64,000 nucleotides of DNA, from assembly GCA_030704615.1 (NCBI GenBank), contig CM060734.1:17420001-17484000 (forward strand). The letters are read 5' to 3'. This DNA comes from Takakia lepidozioides. Its lineage: Eukaryota > Streptophyta > Takakiopsida > Takakiales > Takakiaceae. Positions 29,227 to 41,600 of this stretch are shown here, piece after piece. The notes below the pieces were generated by a model, which worked only from the letters and a program-made list of their open reading frames with translations, was not told the origin of the DNA and did no database searches. Position numbers and translations under genes: made by a program. The stretch's first letter is position 1. Each line of letters begins with the position of its first letter.

Positions 29227-31519
29227 AAGGTTGTGTTGACAAGATAAAAGGTAACCTAGAAACTTTTTACTTTGTTTTGCACAGCATGTTTCGTGCAAAG
29301 CCATTGTTCATTCTTGGCATGGGAGGAGAGATTGTAGGCATTTTATCCTTCTGGTATTTCAAGACCAAGGATAAAAATACAATGTAGAGGGAGAGCTTTA
29401 CGTGAAGGGGTCTGGTATGCACTCCCTTACGGGGTGAGTGCATACCACACTCACTCCGTAAAGGACTGTCATACCAGGGGTTGGATGCCGGGAGCCCTCT
29501 CTCTCCCACTCTCTCCCCCTCTCTAGATACCAGTTTCATTGAAGGAGACAATCAACACCCTTGATTTATGCCCTCATAGAAGGAAATGAGCCATAAACAC
29601 TAGTTGCAGGTGCATTGCTGCATTTTACTTACACGGATACACCTGTGTCATGCGGTTTCCAGCATAGATACCTTCAGGTACAAATCTGGAAATGGTATTC
29701 CAGCACCCCATAAGAAACATTCAGAGCATATAGGTCACAATAAGGATATCCAGAATCACTTAACCTTTACCATATCATAACCCCAAGGGCTTGGGGGAAT
29801 GTAATCTGGTTTGACTCTCCATACAGCCAAGAAATAAAATAAATCCAAGCATTTTAATAAAGGCCTAGAGATGGCTTGATCCTCCATAAAGCCAGAGCCA
29901 TTTAATAGAGGTCCGATTTGCAATCGGGTTATGAACTCAGGCGCCGTTGATGGGGGTCTTAGAAAAATGTTCACCTCATCCATTTCCTAGTACATGTATC
30001 TCTGTTGTTAACAAGGCAGACCAGTTTGCTGCTTGTTCCTCCATAAAGCCACAACACTTTTCATAAAGGCCTGAAAATGGTGTACCAGGCTTTGTCAAAA
30101 AATTCTACCATGATCAATCTTGTAACCAGATAGCTTTATCACTGAAACCACGGGGCATTCACTAGAATGTTTGTAATCTATGAAGCATTGCATAAGACCT
30201 TCTTCATAAGCTAAACCATAACCAAAAGATGAGGTGAAAGTTTAAAGCGTATCCCCCATTGAAGCAATTTCTGAAGCGGCGGTGTGCAGCGACAGTAGAT
30301 CGCAGCCCACTCATCCATTATGCTCAGTCCACATCATCTGCAAGCTCTGTAAATCACATCAAGTGAAGTCCCTCACGTGCGCCCGTCCCAAAAACAAACA
30401 CAAAACATGTTTTGTGCGTTGGTGAGGATGTGCAAGGTGAGACGCAGGACTTCACAGTTGCTATCCATGTCATAGGTGAGCTACAAAGCAGGCAAAGAGA
30501 TCAATTGGACATGCATAAGCATAAACAGCCAAAAACTTTCAAAGTTAGTGGAACTAGTGGATTTTGCAGTATAACATCCAAGATCTGGCATATGACAAAG
30601 CAAAACACAGTAGCTTTGTTGCAGGGGAGAGAAAACAAGCCTCCACAGATCAGTTATGGCGCCGCTGCAGCATAAGTGCACAATGAAAGATATCTCCGGA
30701 AAGCATAGCAGCGGCTCGGCTGCCAGCATGTGGAGTGAAGACACCAGCAGGGGAACTCCTCATTCAGCCACACCTACGCCTCCCAAGGAGATCAACAACG
30801 CGGGATTGTGCGGCGATTCAAGCCGCCATCGCGCAGCTCCAGGAAAATCACAAGCCCAGGTGTCGGGCTGTTTAGGTTTAGAGAGGTGAACCAAAATCGT
30901 TTCCCCGCGATTTTTCATCCGGTCTGGATGGAAAATCGGCTTAGCTGATGGGTCATTTTGCAGTTTTTCATCCATAAGGGATGACTTCCGTCGGTTTCCA
31001 GAATATCTTCCGGTATGGATGACATCCGTCATGGATGAATAATTGAGTCAGTCATCAGGTTTTACGTAGTTATACGAAAAATACTCGGCTGTCCATTAGT
31101 CATCCATCCAAAAAAAATTCTTAAGGGTTCCATCCATTATGGATGAAACCCTACTAGATCCATTAGGGATTATAAAAAATCCACACTAGGTATAGTACTG
31201 GAAAAAATGTTAAAATCCCAAACAGGTATCTGGAGAGAGGGAGAGAGAGGGCTCCTGCCATCCAACCCCTGGTATGGCAGTCCTTTACGGAGGTAGTGTG
31301 GTATGCACTCACCCCGTAAGGGAGTGCATACTAGACCCGTTCACGTAAAGCTCTCCCTCTACATTGTATTTTTATCCTTGGTCTTGAAATACCAGAAGGA
31401 TAAAATGCCTACAATCTCTCCTCCCATGCCAAGAATGAACAATGGCTTGGCACGTAGCATACTGTGCAAAACAAAGTACAAAGTTTATAGGTTACCTTTT
31501 ATCTTGTCAACACAGCCTT
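29227..31519. mobile_element. long terminal-inverted-repeat element containing repeat D
   Basis: Two ~300-bp arms, 29227-29532 and 31223-31519, are inverted copies of each other. They share GTGTTGACAAGATAAAAGG, TTTGTTTTGCACAG, GGAGGAGAGATTGTAGGC, GGATAAAAATACAATGTAG and CATCCAACCCCTGG in inverted order. They enclose repeat D copy 2 and no transposase. Probably a foldback-type or non-autonomous element. I could not define a target duplication. Confidence 0.75.
29549..31213. repeat. repeat D, copy 2 (uninterrupted)
   Basis: A complete copy of the sequence split at 1878-3308 and 26297-26543. It contains the intact outer target site, TTTTTCATCCATAAGGGATG, near 30964-30983. Confidence 0.9.
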
Positions 31520-31990
31520 CACAAAGACAGGCCTGTGTATAGGGATTATGAGTGTTCCTCAACCAAGGTGTAGATGCATATATTGGTACACTTTTCTTTT
31601 CGGATCGTTTTTAATCATAAGACAAGCGGTTTCAGCATTGTACTGCCAAAACAGGTTAGTTTGTTAGTTGTCTGGAAATCGTTGGTAAAGCACGTAGGAA
31701 ATTAGACAGTGTATGCGACGACCATGGAGTGGAACTCTGGCGTCAAGATGACCGTAGAAAGCCGCATCGACAGCAAATTAGGCTGCCAATTCGGTACCAG
31801 AAACGGCGAGTTAATCCTGTTCGAACAATACAGGACGACTGTTCCAATCCCAGATTGCGATCTCTCTTTTCTCCCGCCGGTCAAGTCCAGTAGGAACACA
31901 TGGCGAGGAGCTTGACAATTGGTGGAAGCGACATGTATAGCGATGAAATATCGCAACAAAACAATTGGCCGCATCGGAATGACAGCAGGT
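31520..31990. other. no recognisable gene
   Basis: Short open frames only. Probably the flank of the gypsy fragment that follows. Confidence 0.3.
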
Positions 31991-34015
31991 CAGGATGACT
32001 TCAAACGGCGAAGCGTGGACTTGTTAGTGGTGCGGGACAACTGGAGGGGCCCCTCATTAATCATCTTGGGTCTTTTAGGTACCCAAGGTGTAGTTATCAC
32101 TCTGTTGGTTTGCACTTCCGGTTCTTCTTCAGTACGAAGATCTTCCTCACTCAAATCTTCCGACTCCTCATCTGATCCTATTGCAGTGAATTCATCTTCA
32201 TCAGTTAAGACCTTGTGTACAGATGAGAGGAATGACACTGTCACACTATTGGGTTTGACCCCATAAGTGATGGTTCCCTTAGCCCAGTCTGTACATGCTT
32301 GAGCCTGAACCAACCATGGTCTGCCCAACAGTAATGCATACGAGTATCCATCTGACGGAAATTCAATGACTTGGAAGTCCATTGTGTATGAAAACCCCCG
32401 GATTGCATCTGAAGATTGGAAATTTGACCCAATGGCCTGATTCTTCGCTGATCTGCCAATCGGATAATCAATGGGGATTTACCAGTCATGTGTAAACCTA
32501 GTTTCTCCATTGTGGAGAGTGGCATGATGTTCACCGAGCTTCCACCATCTACCAAGCAATGTTGAATAAAACAGTCTACAATCTCCACTTCAATCTCTAT
32601 TGGTCCAGGGTCTATTCTTGCATTGACATGATGCAATACTGGGAAATTCTCTCGTCTTTTCCTGACCAATGAAGCCTTCAGGGCTTGTCTGACTGTAGGG
32701 GCAAGAGCAACAAGCTGAGCTACTGAAATGTTGGCCTCCACTTGGCGCAGGTCATGCATCAAGTTATAGGGCTCAAGTTCATCGGTAAATCTCATGGTTG
32801 TAGACTTCCTTTTCAGAATTTGAGGACGTTTTGCTGTAGTGTTAGCTATTTTGATTGCTGACACTTTTGGTCGCATCACTAGTGACGGCAACGGAGTGGA
32901 CACCTTACCTGGAGAGTCACTCCCTTCAAATACCACAGATTTTCCCTTCCTGATACTGGCTTCATTCTCATTGTGAAGAGTAGTAGCAATTTTTGTCACA
33001 TCATCCTTCACAACTTGAAAATCCATTAGTTCTTTGTCCGAAGATTCTTCTGGCGCTCGTACCAGCATCTCTCATTGTTGGCGAGTCATCACCACACATG
33101 TGTTCTCCTCACGTTCCTCCTCTTTTGGCATGCTTGACAGTTCGGCGTGTATCCAATTCACATTAGGTTGCGATGGTAACTTCTGCATGACTGGACCAGA
33201 GGAAGTCCATGCACCTTGTGGAAGAGGTTGTGTGGATATCAATGCTTGATTGGACCCTTGATTCCTCTCATCCTGAGATCGTTGCCATGGAAGTTGACTT
33301 TGCATTTCCGGCATCACAGGATTTGTAAATGACACCCTAGGCTGTTGACTGAATTGAGATTGCTTTGTGGGATTGGAATTTGATTTGTAATATTTGCGGA
33401 GCAAAGTAAATCCCGTGTTGGGGTGGTAAATTTGCCGGAGGCACCTGATTATATTGATCAGAAATGGCGCTCTTTGACCTCGTAGATTCTGATCAACTTG
33501 CCATTGAGTTGTAGGTTTTGGCCTCTCAGTACTTCTCATTCGACAACACTCCAAAGGATGACCTACTAGACCACAATGAAGACATGTGACATCTCTCCAA
33601 CAATCTTTTGTTTGACTGGACCGATCACACTTGACACACGGCGGATAACGGTTTCGTGGCCTATACCCCTGTCCTGGTGGAGGATTCTGGGATGGAGGAG
33701 GTCCCTTTCCGGATGGGGTTGGGACAATGTTGGGGGGATTGATACCTTGACCCTCGACAATTATAACACCATAATTGGACGCATTAGGACCATCTCAGCT
33801 AATGGAACCTGAGTATCCCTGTGATGGACATAAATGAAAACCTGCTGACCAATGGGACTAACTCTATCCCCCATGGACGCAACAGCTATCAACACAGATG
33901 TTAGTTGTTCCTCAAAATGCCCCATCCGATCATTGCTAGGGGATCCCGAATATGATTCAGCAGGAACTGATTGAAAGTGCATTGCTGGGGTTGAGGGGGT
34001 GGTGGTAGCCACCAA
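31990..34015 (-). pseudogene. Ty3/gypsy gag-protease fragment
   Basis: It reads leftward. A gag-like start, MVATTTPSTPAMHFQSV, lies at 34015. A zinc knuckle CLHCGLVGHPLECC (C-x2-C-x4-H-x4-C) lies near 33590-33545. A retropepsin follows with CLVDGGSSVNIMPL (active site D-G-G, unusual for the typical D-S/T-G) near 32560 and YALLLGRPWLVQAQA near 32340. An acidic Glu/Asp-rich region ends near 31990. Frameshifts separate the blocks. No reverse transcriptase is attached. Confidence 0.75.
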
Positions 34016-34019
34016 AGGG

Positions 34020-34475
34020 AATTGCAGATGTTCATCGTGGAGCAGGAACCATCCCTCCAGTCATGTCGGTCTGTAATAGGGCGGGGGAGGTGCCTCCGAA
34101 ACTGCAAGCGTTTGGGTTAATCGCAAGTATGAAGGAAGCGCCATCTCTGGCATCTTCGCACATTGGCCGGTTATTTGGGTTTTCCCCAATCTTTTTTCAT
34201 CCAAATTTGGCTGTATTTTGTAGGATGATGAAACTTAATGTACAGAAAGCTTGGTTTACCATTTGTTTCTTTCATCTAAACGGAGAACTACATGAATAAT
34301 GGTGACATATTTTCATCCAGAGATAGTAATTTTACCATCATTTATTATAAATGATGGCAGTTATAAAACTTGAGCCTATACCCTAACCCTAAAAGAACCT
34401 TTTAGTTGGATGTCATCCATTGACAAAGTGCAGCTGTTCCTAAAATGGCTTTTTTCGTCCCGAGGATCCCTGCGC
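34020..34475. other. no recognisable gene; left flank of gap
   Basis: Nothing supported. Two adjacent CCCTAA units at about 34381 are too few to call telomeric. Confidence 0.3.
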
Positions 34476-34975
34476 NNNNNNNNNNNNNNNNNNNNNNNNN
34501 NNNNNNNNNNNNNNNNNNNNNNNNNNNNNNNNNNNNNNNNNNNNNNNNNNNNNNNNNNNNNNNNNNNNNNNNNNNNNNNNNNNNNNNNNNNNNNNNNNNN
34601 NNNNNNNNNNNNNNNNNNNNNNNNNNNNNNNNNNNNNNNNNNNNNNNNNNNNNNNNNNNNNNNNNNNNNNNNNNNNNNNNNNNNNNNNNNNNNNNNNNNN
34701 NNNNNNNNNNNNNNNNNNNNNNNNNNNNNNNNNNNNNNNNNNNNNNNNNNNNNNNNNNNNNNNNNNNNNNNNNNNNNNNNNNNNNNNNNNNNNNNNNNNN
34801 NNNNNNNNNNNNNNNNNNNNNNNNNNNNNNNNNNNNNNNNNNNNNNNNNNNNNNNNNNNNNNNNNNNNNNNNNNNNNNNNNNNNNNNNNNNNNNNNNNNN
34901 NNNNNNNNNNNNNNNNNNNNNNNNNNNNNNNNNNNNNNNNNNNNNNNNNNNNNNNNNNNNNNNNNNNNNNNNNNN
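34476..34975. other. assembly gap of exactly 500 N
   Basis: The round length indicates a scaffolding gap of arbitrary size. Open frames spanning it are meaningless. Confidence 0.99.
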
Positions 34976-35047
34976 TCCATACCACGTCCCTGCTGTGCAT
35001 ACCCTGCAAGCATCGTGTTCCATGACACCACATCTCGTTCAGCATAG
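34976..35047 (-). pseudogene. pentatricopeptide-repeat (PPR) scrap at gap edge
   Basis: ERDVVSWNTMLAGYAQQGRG is a typical PPR motif of land-plant organelle RNA-editing factors. Only about 24 codons remain before the gap, and the preceding frame does not continue the repeat. It could be a truncated host gene or a captured fragment. Confidence 0.55.
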
Positions 35048-35264
35048 TGTTGGAAACTTCTTGTACACTCCCAGCTCCGCGTCAGGAATGAAATTCGATG
35101 GCAAGCCCAACCACAAGTAGCAAGGCAGATGGGTGATTTTGAGGTACTCGGCCAACTGCCTTCCGTTGTACATTGTGCAGTCAGGCCGCTCATTAGCCCA
35201 TTGTGTGACCATGGCTGGCATACACTTGATATGTTTTTTGGCGAGCAAATAAAAGTTTAGGTAC
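35048..35264 (-). pseudogene. isolated exon of the ParB-methyltransferase cargo family
   Basis: After a TTTTGCAG acceptor the exon reads YLNFYLLAKKHIKCMP, then MVTQWANERPDCTMYNGRQL and THLPCYLW. It matches, block for block, the exon starting YMKYVLLQTG...CVYTPEMQKQW...CPWYL at 9411 and YTKYVLMEGN...PTMYTAG near 62150. No other exon of this copy is visible, and the next sequence is the PPR scrap and gap. Probably a fifth dispersed fragment. Confidence 0.5.
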
Positions 35265-35339
35265 CTGCAAAAGTGCACGAAAATATGACTCCAGATGGAC
35301 ATGCACACTATTGGCAAGTGCACACAAGTACTCAGACTC

Positions 35340-35510
35340 CTAACTATTAAACCCCCGTAAAGTAGTCATTACCGACTACAACTCCCAAAGATCCCACCTG
35401 TGCCCAATAGTCGCCACCGACTATGACCCCCAAAGATCCCACCCCCGTGTCATGGTCGGTGCCTACTATGACTGCCAAATACCCCTGCCCCGTCCGAGGG
35501 AATGGATGTA
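35340..35510. repeat. short tandem repeat, ~55 bp unit
   Basis: Three degenerate units of CGACTATGACCCCCAAAGAT and CCCACC(T/C)(G/C)TG. Confidence 0.7.
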
Positions 35511-35566
35511 GAGAAATTACCATAACATGTGATGAAATTGTCAATTCAATCTATTTAAATTGTTAA

Positions 35567-35735
35567 AAAAAAGTATGACTTATGGAGTCACTTATGGAGT
35601 CACTTCACCCCCAAGGGCTACTGCCTTCCGCTAAGAAGGTGGACACCTTCATGACACACCAGACCATGGTTTGAACCCACAACCACATCCAACGTGGCAT
35701 GCGCCCATTACCACTGGGCTACATGCTGGTTTCCT
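35567..35735 (-). mobile_element. tRNA-derived SINE
   Basis: On the minus strand the head reads GCATGTAGCCCAGTGGTAAT (Pol III A box) and, about 35 bases later, GGGTTCAAACC (B box). A tRNA-unrelated body follows, ending in a T-rich run (GTCATACTTTTTT). The direct repeat TTTAAATTGTTAA occurs at 35554-35566 and 35736-35748 immediately outside, a 13-bp target duplication typical of LINE-mobilised SINEs. Two tandem GACTCCATAAGT units lie in the body. Confidence 0.8.
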
Positions 35736-35739
35736 TTTA

Positions 35740-35965
35740 AATTGTTAATTTCATGTGTTCAAATTCACAATTTCATGTATTGAAATTGTTAAATTCAATG
35801 GTTCAAATTGGCGATTTCAACTGAGGAAATTACCAAAATGATCTATTGAAATTGTGAATTTCATGTGTTTGAATTGTCGATTTCAACTGACGGATTGCAA
35901 CTTCATGTGCTGAAATTTCATCAATTTCACCAATTTCATCAATTCAAATCGTCAATTTGGACATG
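35740..35965. repeat. AT-rich degenerate tandem repeat
   Basis: Variants of AATTGTCAATTTCATGTGTT and GAAATT recur about every 35-40 bp. This simple repeat begins before the SINE at about 35530, so the SINE inserted into it. Confidence 0.65.
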
Positions 35966-36299
35966 GGGGCTGTGTTTGTGAAATTATCACTAAAGCTTGC
36001 AGAGCTATATGAGGGCCTGCTATACGTACAAGTAGTGGGCTTTGCATGCAGAGCCCCTCACAGAAAATTCGAAGGTGGAAGATGAATCACATTTATATAG
36101 CAGTGCAAGTGAAATTGCCCGATTGTTGGGAAATTGTACATGAAATATAGATCAATGGTGTGGAGTTCTGAAGATCCCGACAGTATAAGAAGCACCACAA
36201 GCAAGCCATAGAAGGTGGGAAGAGAAGGACGGTCCCAACATTGTTTCTTAAAATTTCAAGTCCAAACAAAGCGAGTTTAGAAAATTGCTAAGGCAGACC

Positions 36300-39200
36300 C
36301 TAAACCGTGGACTCTGCTGCACCCACATGCGTGTGGTGTGAACGAGCACCTGGACTTCCCGAAGAATTGGGTGAAGATCCGATAGTGGAATCCACATCGC
36401 TGGTGGCATTTTGCTTCATGCTCACCACCACCACTACCAGAGCTACGCTCAAAATGGCCGTCCTCTCCTTCTGGAACCCTCCACTGGACCTCGAATCATC
36501 CTCACCATCACTCTCCGATGCTGATTCTAACACATAAGGTCTAGGCCTTCTAGCCCTTCTAGACATCTTTGCCTCTTTTTTTCTATCCTTATATGCAGCC
36601 AAAACACGCTGCACTTTACTTGGCTTAGGGTGTCGTCTGATAGAGATCCGTGCAAGCTTGTCTGCGTAAGATGGCAAGTCAAATGACTTAACTGGACTAG
36701 AGAAGAAATCATTTTGAGCATAGAAGGCTTATTGACACCCCTGCGACGACGGGAAAGGGGTTCCTGCTCTATAGCATCATCAGTCCTGCAGAAGGAATGT
36801 TATTACTAGAGTGAATGGAATGTGCAGGATTCAGCAAAAGGAAATGATGGGGAGGGACCCCCAAGCACTACAGAGGGACTTACTATGTGGAACTCATTGG
36901 AAATCCCCAAATGTTGGACACTTTTGTTTGGGAACAACACGTTGCTGCTTCTTTGGTTTCACAAAGACCCTCCTCTGACTCGGATGAGGTCTTCATGACT
37001 TCAGGTTTGTTCTTGGAAGACATGCGTTGGAGCCCATCCAGAAGAGACTTCTAGACCTCTATGTCCTCCTCAAAAGCAAAAACATGCCTTTGGGTGTCTC
37101 GACCTGCCCACACGGAGGCCCCTACAAATGGAAACAAGCACAGTGTCGAGGATGCGTAAGGTATAAACCTGTGCAAAGCAAAAGGGCAGAACAAGTATAA
37201 CGGCACAGTTATACCCAACGAGAGGTCTGGCATCTATTCAATGGGAACAGGAACAAAATTGGAAATGCAAAAGCTCATGGAATAACTGTGCAGTTATACA
37301 TGTCTTGGGATCAATGAATACCTATTCCCCCTGTCAAATCAAGGACCCTTCCCCCCACGTCTGTGCATATCACCATAAGTGTTTGGATAAACGCATGCTT
37401 CTTGTCCTGCCATAACAGAGTGGAACGCCTTCGTTGTCGCCTGGTAGGCTGCTGTGCAAAACACAGTTGAAGAGAACGTCATACTCCACGGGGTTGACAA
37501 TGAGGTTGCCAAGGCATCCATCGCGCCTAAACTGAAAGGATGAATTCTTCTTCACGAGCACATTGCACAGTGTCTCCACCAAACACCACAAACCCGGAGG
37601 AGATAGGGCATGATAAATGGGTATTTTGTAGGGGGGTATTATTTTTACTTTGGATATTTTTTATTACCCTATAATTACATAATTTTGTAATATAAACAAA
37701 TATTAGGCGTCCTATATTAATAATACAATAAAAGATTATTTTTTACAAGACAAATGAATATATTATTTGGTTGAAATAAATTCATTTAAAGCATTCGCAT
37801 CATCCGTATTAAAGTATAAACGTTTTGCGCTCTATCGAAAATCATAGTGACTGAACTAATAATTGAATCTACATCTACCCACATGTTGTCGATATAATCA
37901 TATTTGAATTTAAATTGTCCAGACATAACTGATGTGGTTGGTCTATTTAGGAGATCCATAGGCTGTCGTGATATCCTCCACCTGCTCCTTGCCTTCCTTC
38001 TAATTTTTTGAATCCTACCTAGCCACTATTTTTTCATAAGTATTAAGTTTTCCCCTAAGAATATGTATATATTTTTAGAATTTTTCATAAATATTTATCT
38101 CAACCCTATATATATTTTTTAAATCAGATATTGTTTTATACCTTATATAATTTAAATTCACTGATCACAATATAATGTACCGTTTATTATTTTTAAATGT
38201 TTTTCTAATTTTATCTTTTGTGAATAAATTGCACTCTATATTTTTTTGCACGTCGGTTGGAAATTTTTGAAAGTGACCTTCACAGGACCTCAGATAGGCG
38301 AGATCAATCAGAGAGAACAGGCGAGTCGAATATGAATAGAGAATAGCAAATGAGTGCGGAGGGAGTGATTCTTACCTTTCTTAATCCAACTGTGTTCATA
38401 TAGGGCCATGTTCTCTTCAGCACTGGTGTGGTGGTGCTCTCCGTAGTCCAGGTGGCCACCATGGTGTCCGTTGCTTCGGTGGTGCAATGACAACTATGGA
38501 CCCATTATTGTCGAGAATAGTCCCGCAGAGACCAAAAGAGTGGCTGCGGACTCCCTCGTCAGGCATATTCCAGGAGGGGACATCCTGCATTCCACTGGGG
38601 ACTTCTCCATCCGGAATATCCACCAAAACCATATCGACAGCAGACTGCATCTCCCTCCCTTTCATAGGACTGGTTATTCCCTGGCTGGCCTGTGCAAAAA
38701 CTCTATCATTGCATTCCATCCGAGAGAGTCTGCCACCTGAGGCAATGTTGCTTTCTGTTTGCCCTTAGACTTCCCTGCGGCTGCCGCTTTTTGAGCCAAC
38801 GCTTGCTTCGCTCGCTTGTCGAGGACGCTGACGAACGACTCATTGTAGCACTAGATGAGGGATGGAGGATCTGGAACATCTCGCTCGGGTGTGACAACTA
38901 CGGAGAACGGGTGCCCAAGACTTGCATCAAAAGCTAGCTTCCTGTGGGATCCATGAGACCTCTCATTTGTTGGCACTTTGGCTTGCATCGCGTCACCCAT
39001 GGCCTCTGCCACGTCTTGATCACCCCCTTCCTCTTCCTGCCTCCCACCTCCCTTCTTCTTTGTTGGTGTTGGTGTCTTTTGCGCGTCTTTCTTGGTTCTG
39101 GTTCTTTTCTTCACACCTTTAGTCTGCTCGGCCATCGTCTCTTTGATCGCTACAGCAACTTTGCTGGACTTAGCAAGGGCTTTCTCCTGTGACCGAGAAG

Positions 39201-40148
39201 CCCCCCCCCTCGCTGGATTTGCCTTTATTCTCTCCAATGCATCTGACTTCAGTTGCATCTCTTTTGCAATGCAGGTAGGTCTATGTACCAGGGGTAATGT
39301 ACGAGGTGTTCCGGATGTCAGTCCTTCAAAATGTCCTTGCAGTACATTGACTAATCTTCCCTTGGCGTCCGCCATGCCAAAAAAAAAGGTGGCTCTCTTG
39401 GTATGGCTCCATTGGGAAGCAGCTCAAACCGAATGTAGCTGAACATGCAACAGGAGGCACATCAGCAAGCCACCACTGAAGCTCCCCTATTTGTGCCTAT
39501 AACTGCACCGTTATAGTTCGTGCCAACATCAAACAGCATCCTCCCGAAGGCTACTCACAGGCATGGAAGCCTACCAAAACGCAGCAATAACGACACCGTT
39601 ATTGCCTGAATAGGTGCGGACATGGAAGGAATGGGTGCGGTAAACTAGCCCGGGCAATAACGGCACCGTTATTTCCATCTGCGATACCGGAGGTGGTTGT
39701 GTACTTCCTTGTTCAACATCCTGCACCCACCCCACCAGCACAGACCTGTGAAACAATTAAATACAGAGAAAACAAGTCTGCTTAAACTTCTACGCGAGAG
39801 ATGCAAGAGATACTCGCGAGAAACAGACCTACGCTGTCATACATGAGCTCTGCTGTTCTGTCGTGCACATATATTTGGTTGTTGAGATTCTCACCTGAGG
39901 CTGAACGATGGTGAGCTCTTCAGCAGCCGCGACGGTCTCCACAAGGCGCTCCATTCGTTGCGGACGCTTCGGCCCCTTCCGTAGTACAGCTTCTTCAGGT
40001 GTCGTCTCTTCTGTCTTACTGCAGGGAGGGACCCGTCCTGCGGATGGCTATTCTGCATGAAGTTGGAAGCACGGCAAATAACGCGAGAGAGCGATCTGCA
40101 CAAGAATGGGGACGTCAGCGCTCGTGAATGGGGATTGAACAAGTGCAA
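36300..40148 (-). pseudogene. ParB-like / methyltransferase gene, third copy (decayed)
   Basis: From 5' to 3' (leftward) I can place: a basic N-terminal exon with RRHLKKLYYGRGR (about 40000); a Lys-rich block and VPTNERSHGSH (39375-38930); SLI-stop-CYNESFVSVLDKRA, where a TAG at 38851-38853 replaces the Gln of the inner copy; DMVLVDIPDGEVPSG and NNGSIVVIAP (38620-38480); a motif X-side fragment RRDGCLGNLIVNPVEYDVLF (about 37560-37450); an AGRDTQRHVFAFEED remnant of motif II (about 37110); and the C-terminal exon 36677-36300 with YADKLARISIRRHPKPSK and YVLESASESDGEDD. An AT-rich insert (37610-38270) interrupts it. The ParB exon was not found. AATAACGGCACCGTTATT-type palindromes occur inside (e.g. 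39590, 39660). Confidence 0.65.
37610..38270. repeat. AT-rich insertion in the third cargo gene
   Basis: Strongly AT-rich DNA unlike its surroundings, with no coding signature and no defined ends. Confidence 0.5.
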
Positions 40149-40229
40149 TGTACACTATAGCAGTATCAAAATAGCAAAGGCACGGGGCACTCGAATATTG
40201 GCCGCCACCAACCATGCAACATATCCGTC

Positions 40230-41600
40230 AACCTGTCTATTGGGATCCAAGAACGGCGCAGTTAATGCTTCCATAGTCATGTCATCCATAAACGGTCACT
40301 CTATGATTATGAAGGAGGATGAAGGAATTGAGTATTCAAATAATCCGTCCTTTATTCATCGAATAATTGCGCTTATAATGCTAGTCAGGGATGGATGGAC
40401 ATCTGGACTATTCCTTGTCCATCCAATAACTGCGCAGTTATTGGATGAGCACGAGGATGAACGTCAGCTGTATTCAAATGCTCCATCCTCCACCAACAAG
40501 TTCTCATCCAATAACTGCGCAGTTATTGCTTGTCAGGGAAGGATGATCTTCTGGCCCAACCCCCGTTCATCCAATAACTACGCAGTTATTGGATGATGCA
40601 TGAGGATGAACGCGACCCCATCCAAGTTATCCGTCATGTTTTCATCCGATAACTGCGCAGTTATTGGATGAGCACGAGGATGAATGTGAGCCCTATTCAA
40701 ATGCTCCATCTGCAAGTTCTCATCCAATAACTGCGCAGTTATTGGATGATGCATGAGGATGAACGCGACCCCATCCAAGTTATCTGTCCAATACCACTAT
40801 GTTTTCATCCAATAACTCCGCAGTTATTGGATGAGCATGAGGATGAATGTGAGCCCTATTGAAATGCTCCATCCTCCACCTGCAAGTTCTCATCCAATAA
40901 CTGCGCAGTTATTGCTTGTCAGGGAAGGATGATCTTATGGCCCAACCCTCGTTCATCCAATTATTGCGCAGTTTTGGATTATGCATGAGGATGAACGTGA
41001 CCCTGCAAGTTATTCGTCACACACCTGTCCATTTTCATCCAATAACTGCGCAGTTATTGGATGATGCATGAGGATGAACGTGACCCCATCCTCGTTATCC
41101 GTCCAACACCTGCCCATTTTCATCCAATAACAGCGCAGTTATTGCTTGCAAGGGATGGATGATGCTCTAGCCAAGTTCCCGTTCATCCAATAACTGCGCG
41201 AGACCTTCGAACTTATTCTTCTTTCAACTTTCTCTGTTCATCCAATAACTGCGCCGTTATTGGATGAGCATCAGGATGAATGTGAGTCCTATTCGAGTGG
41301 TCCATCCTTCAGTTGTCATTCTACATCCAATAACCAAATAGTGACTGCTTCCCAAGGATGGATGAGTATATGCAATAGCCCTTGTACATCCAGTAACTGC
41401 GCCGTTATTGGATGATCTTTTTGGATGAAAGTCAGCAGGATCGAATTGGCAGATAATCAGTTGTCCCTCATTCATCCAATAACGGCGCAGTTATTTAATG
41501 CCAAGGATGGTTAAAGCTCCATGATACTCGATGTGCATTCCAATAGACAGTCTGTCCGTGCTCATGTTCATCCAATAACGGCGCAGTTAATGCTTGGCAG
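40230..41600. repeat. palindrome array of the third element
   Basis: About fifteen copies of an inverted repeat with half-site CATCCAATAACTGC. A perfect 28-base example spans 40420-40447; others lie near 40503, 40570, 40645, 40722, 40808 and 41039. Spacing is about 65-85 bp, with related linkers (GAGGATGAACG, ATGCTCCATCC). The core is GCGC or GGCGCC, unlike the inner element. It lies between the 5' ends of the cargo gene (minus) and the transposase (plus), the same position as array 2. Confidence 0.95.

Noticed and set aside
34378-34395. Plant telomere repeat
   Set aside because: Only two CCCTAA units.
34402-35193. Long open frames across 34476-34975
   Set aside because: They consist mainly of N bases; the frame is undefined.
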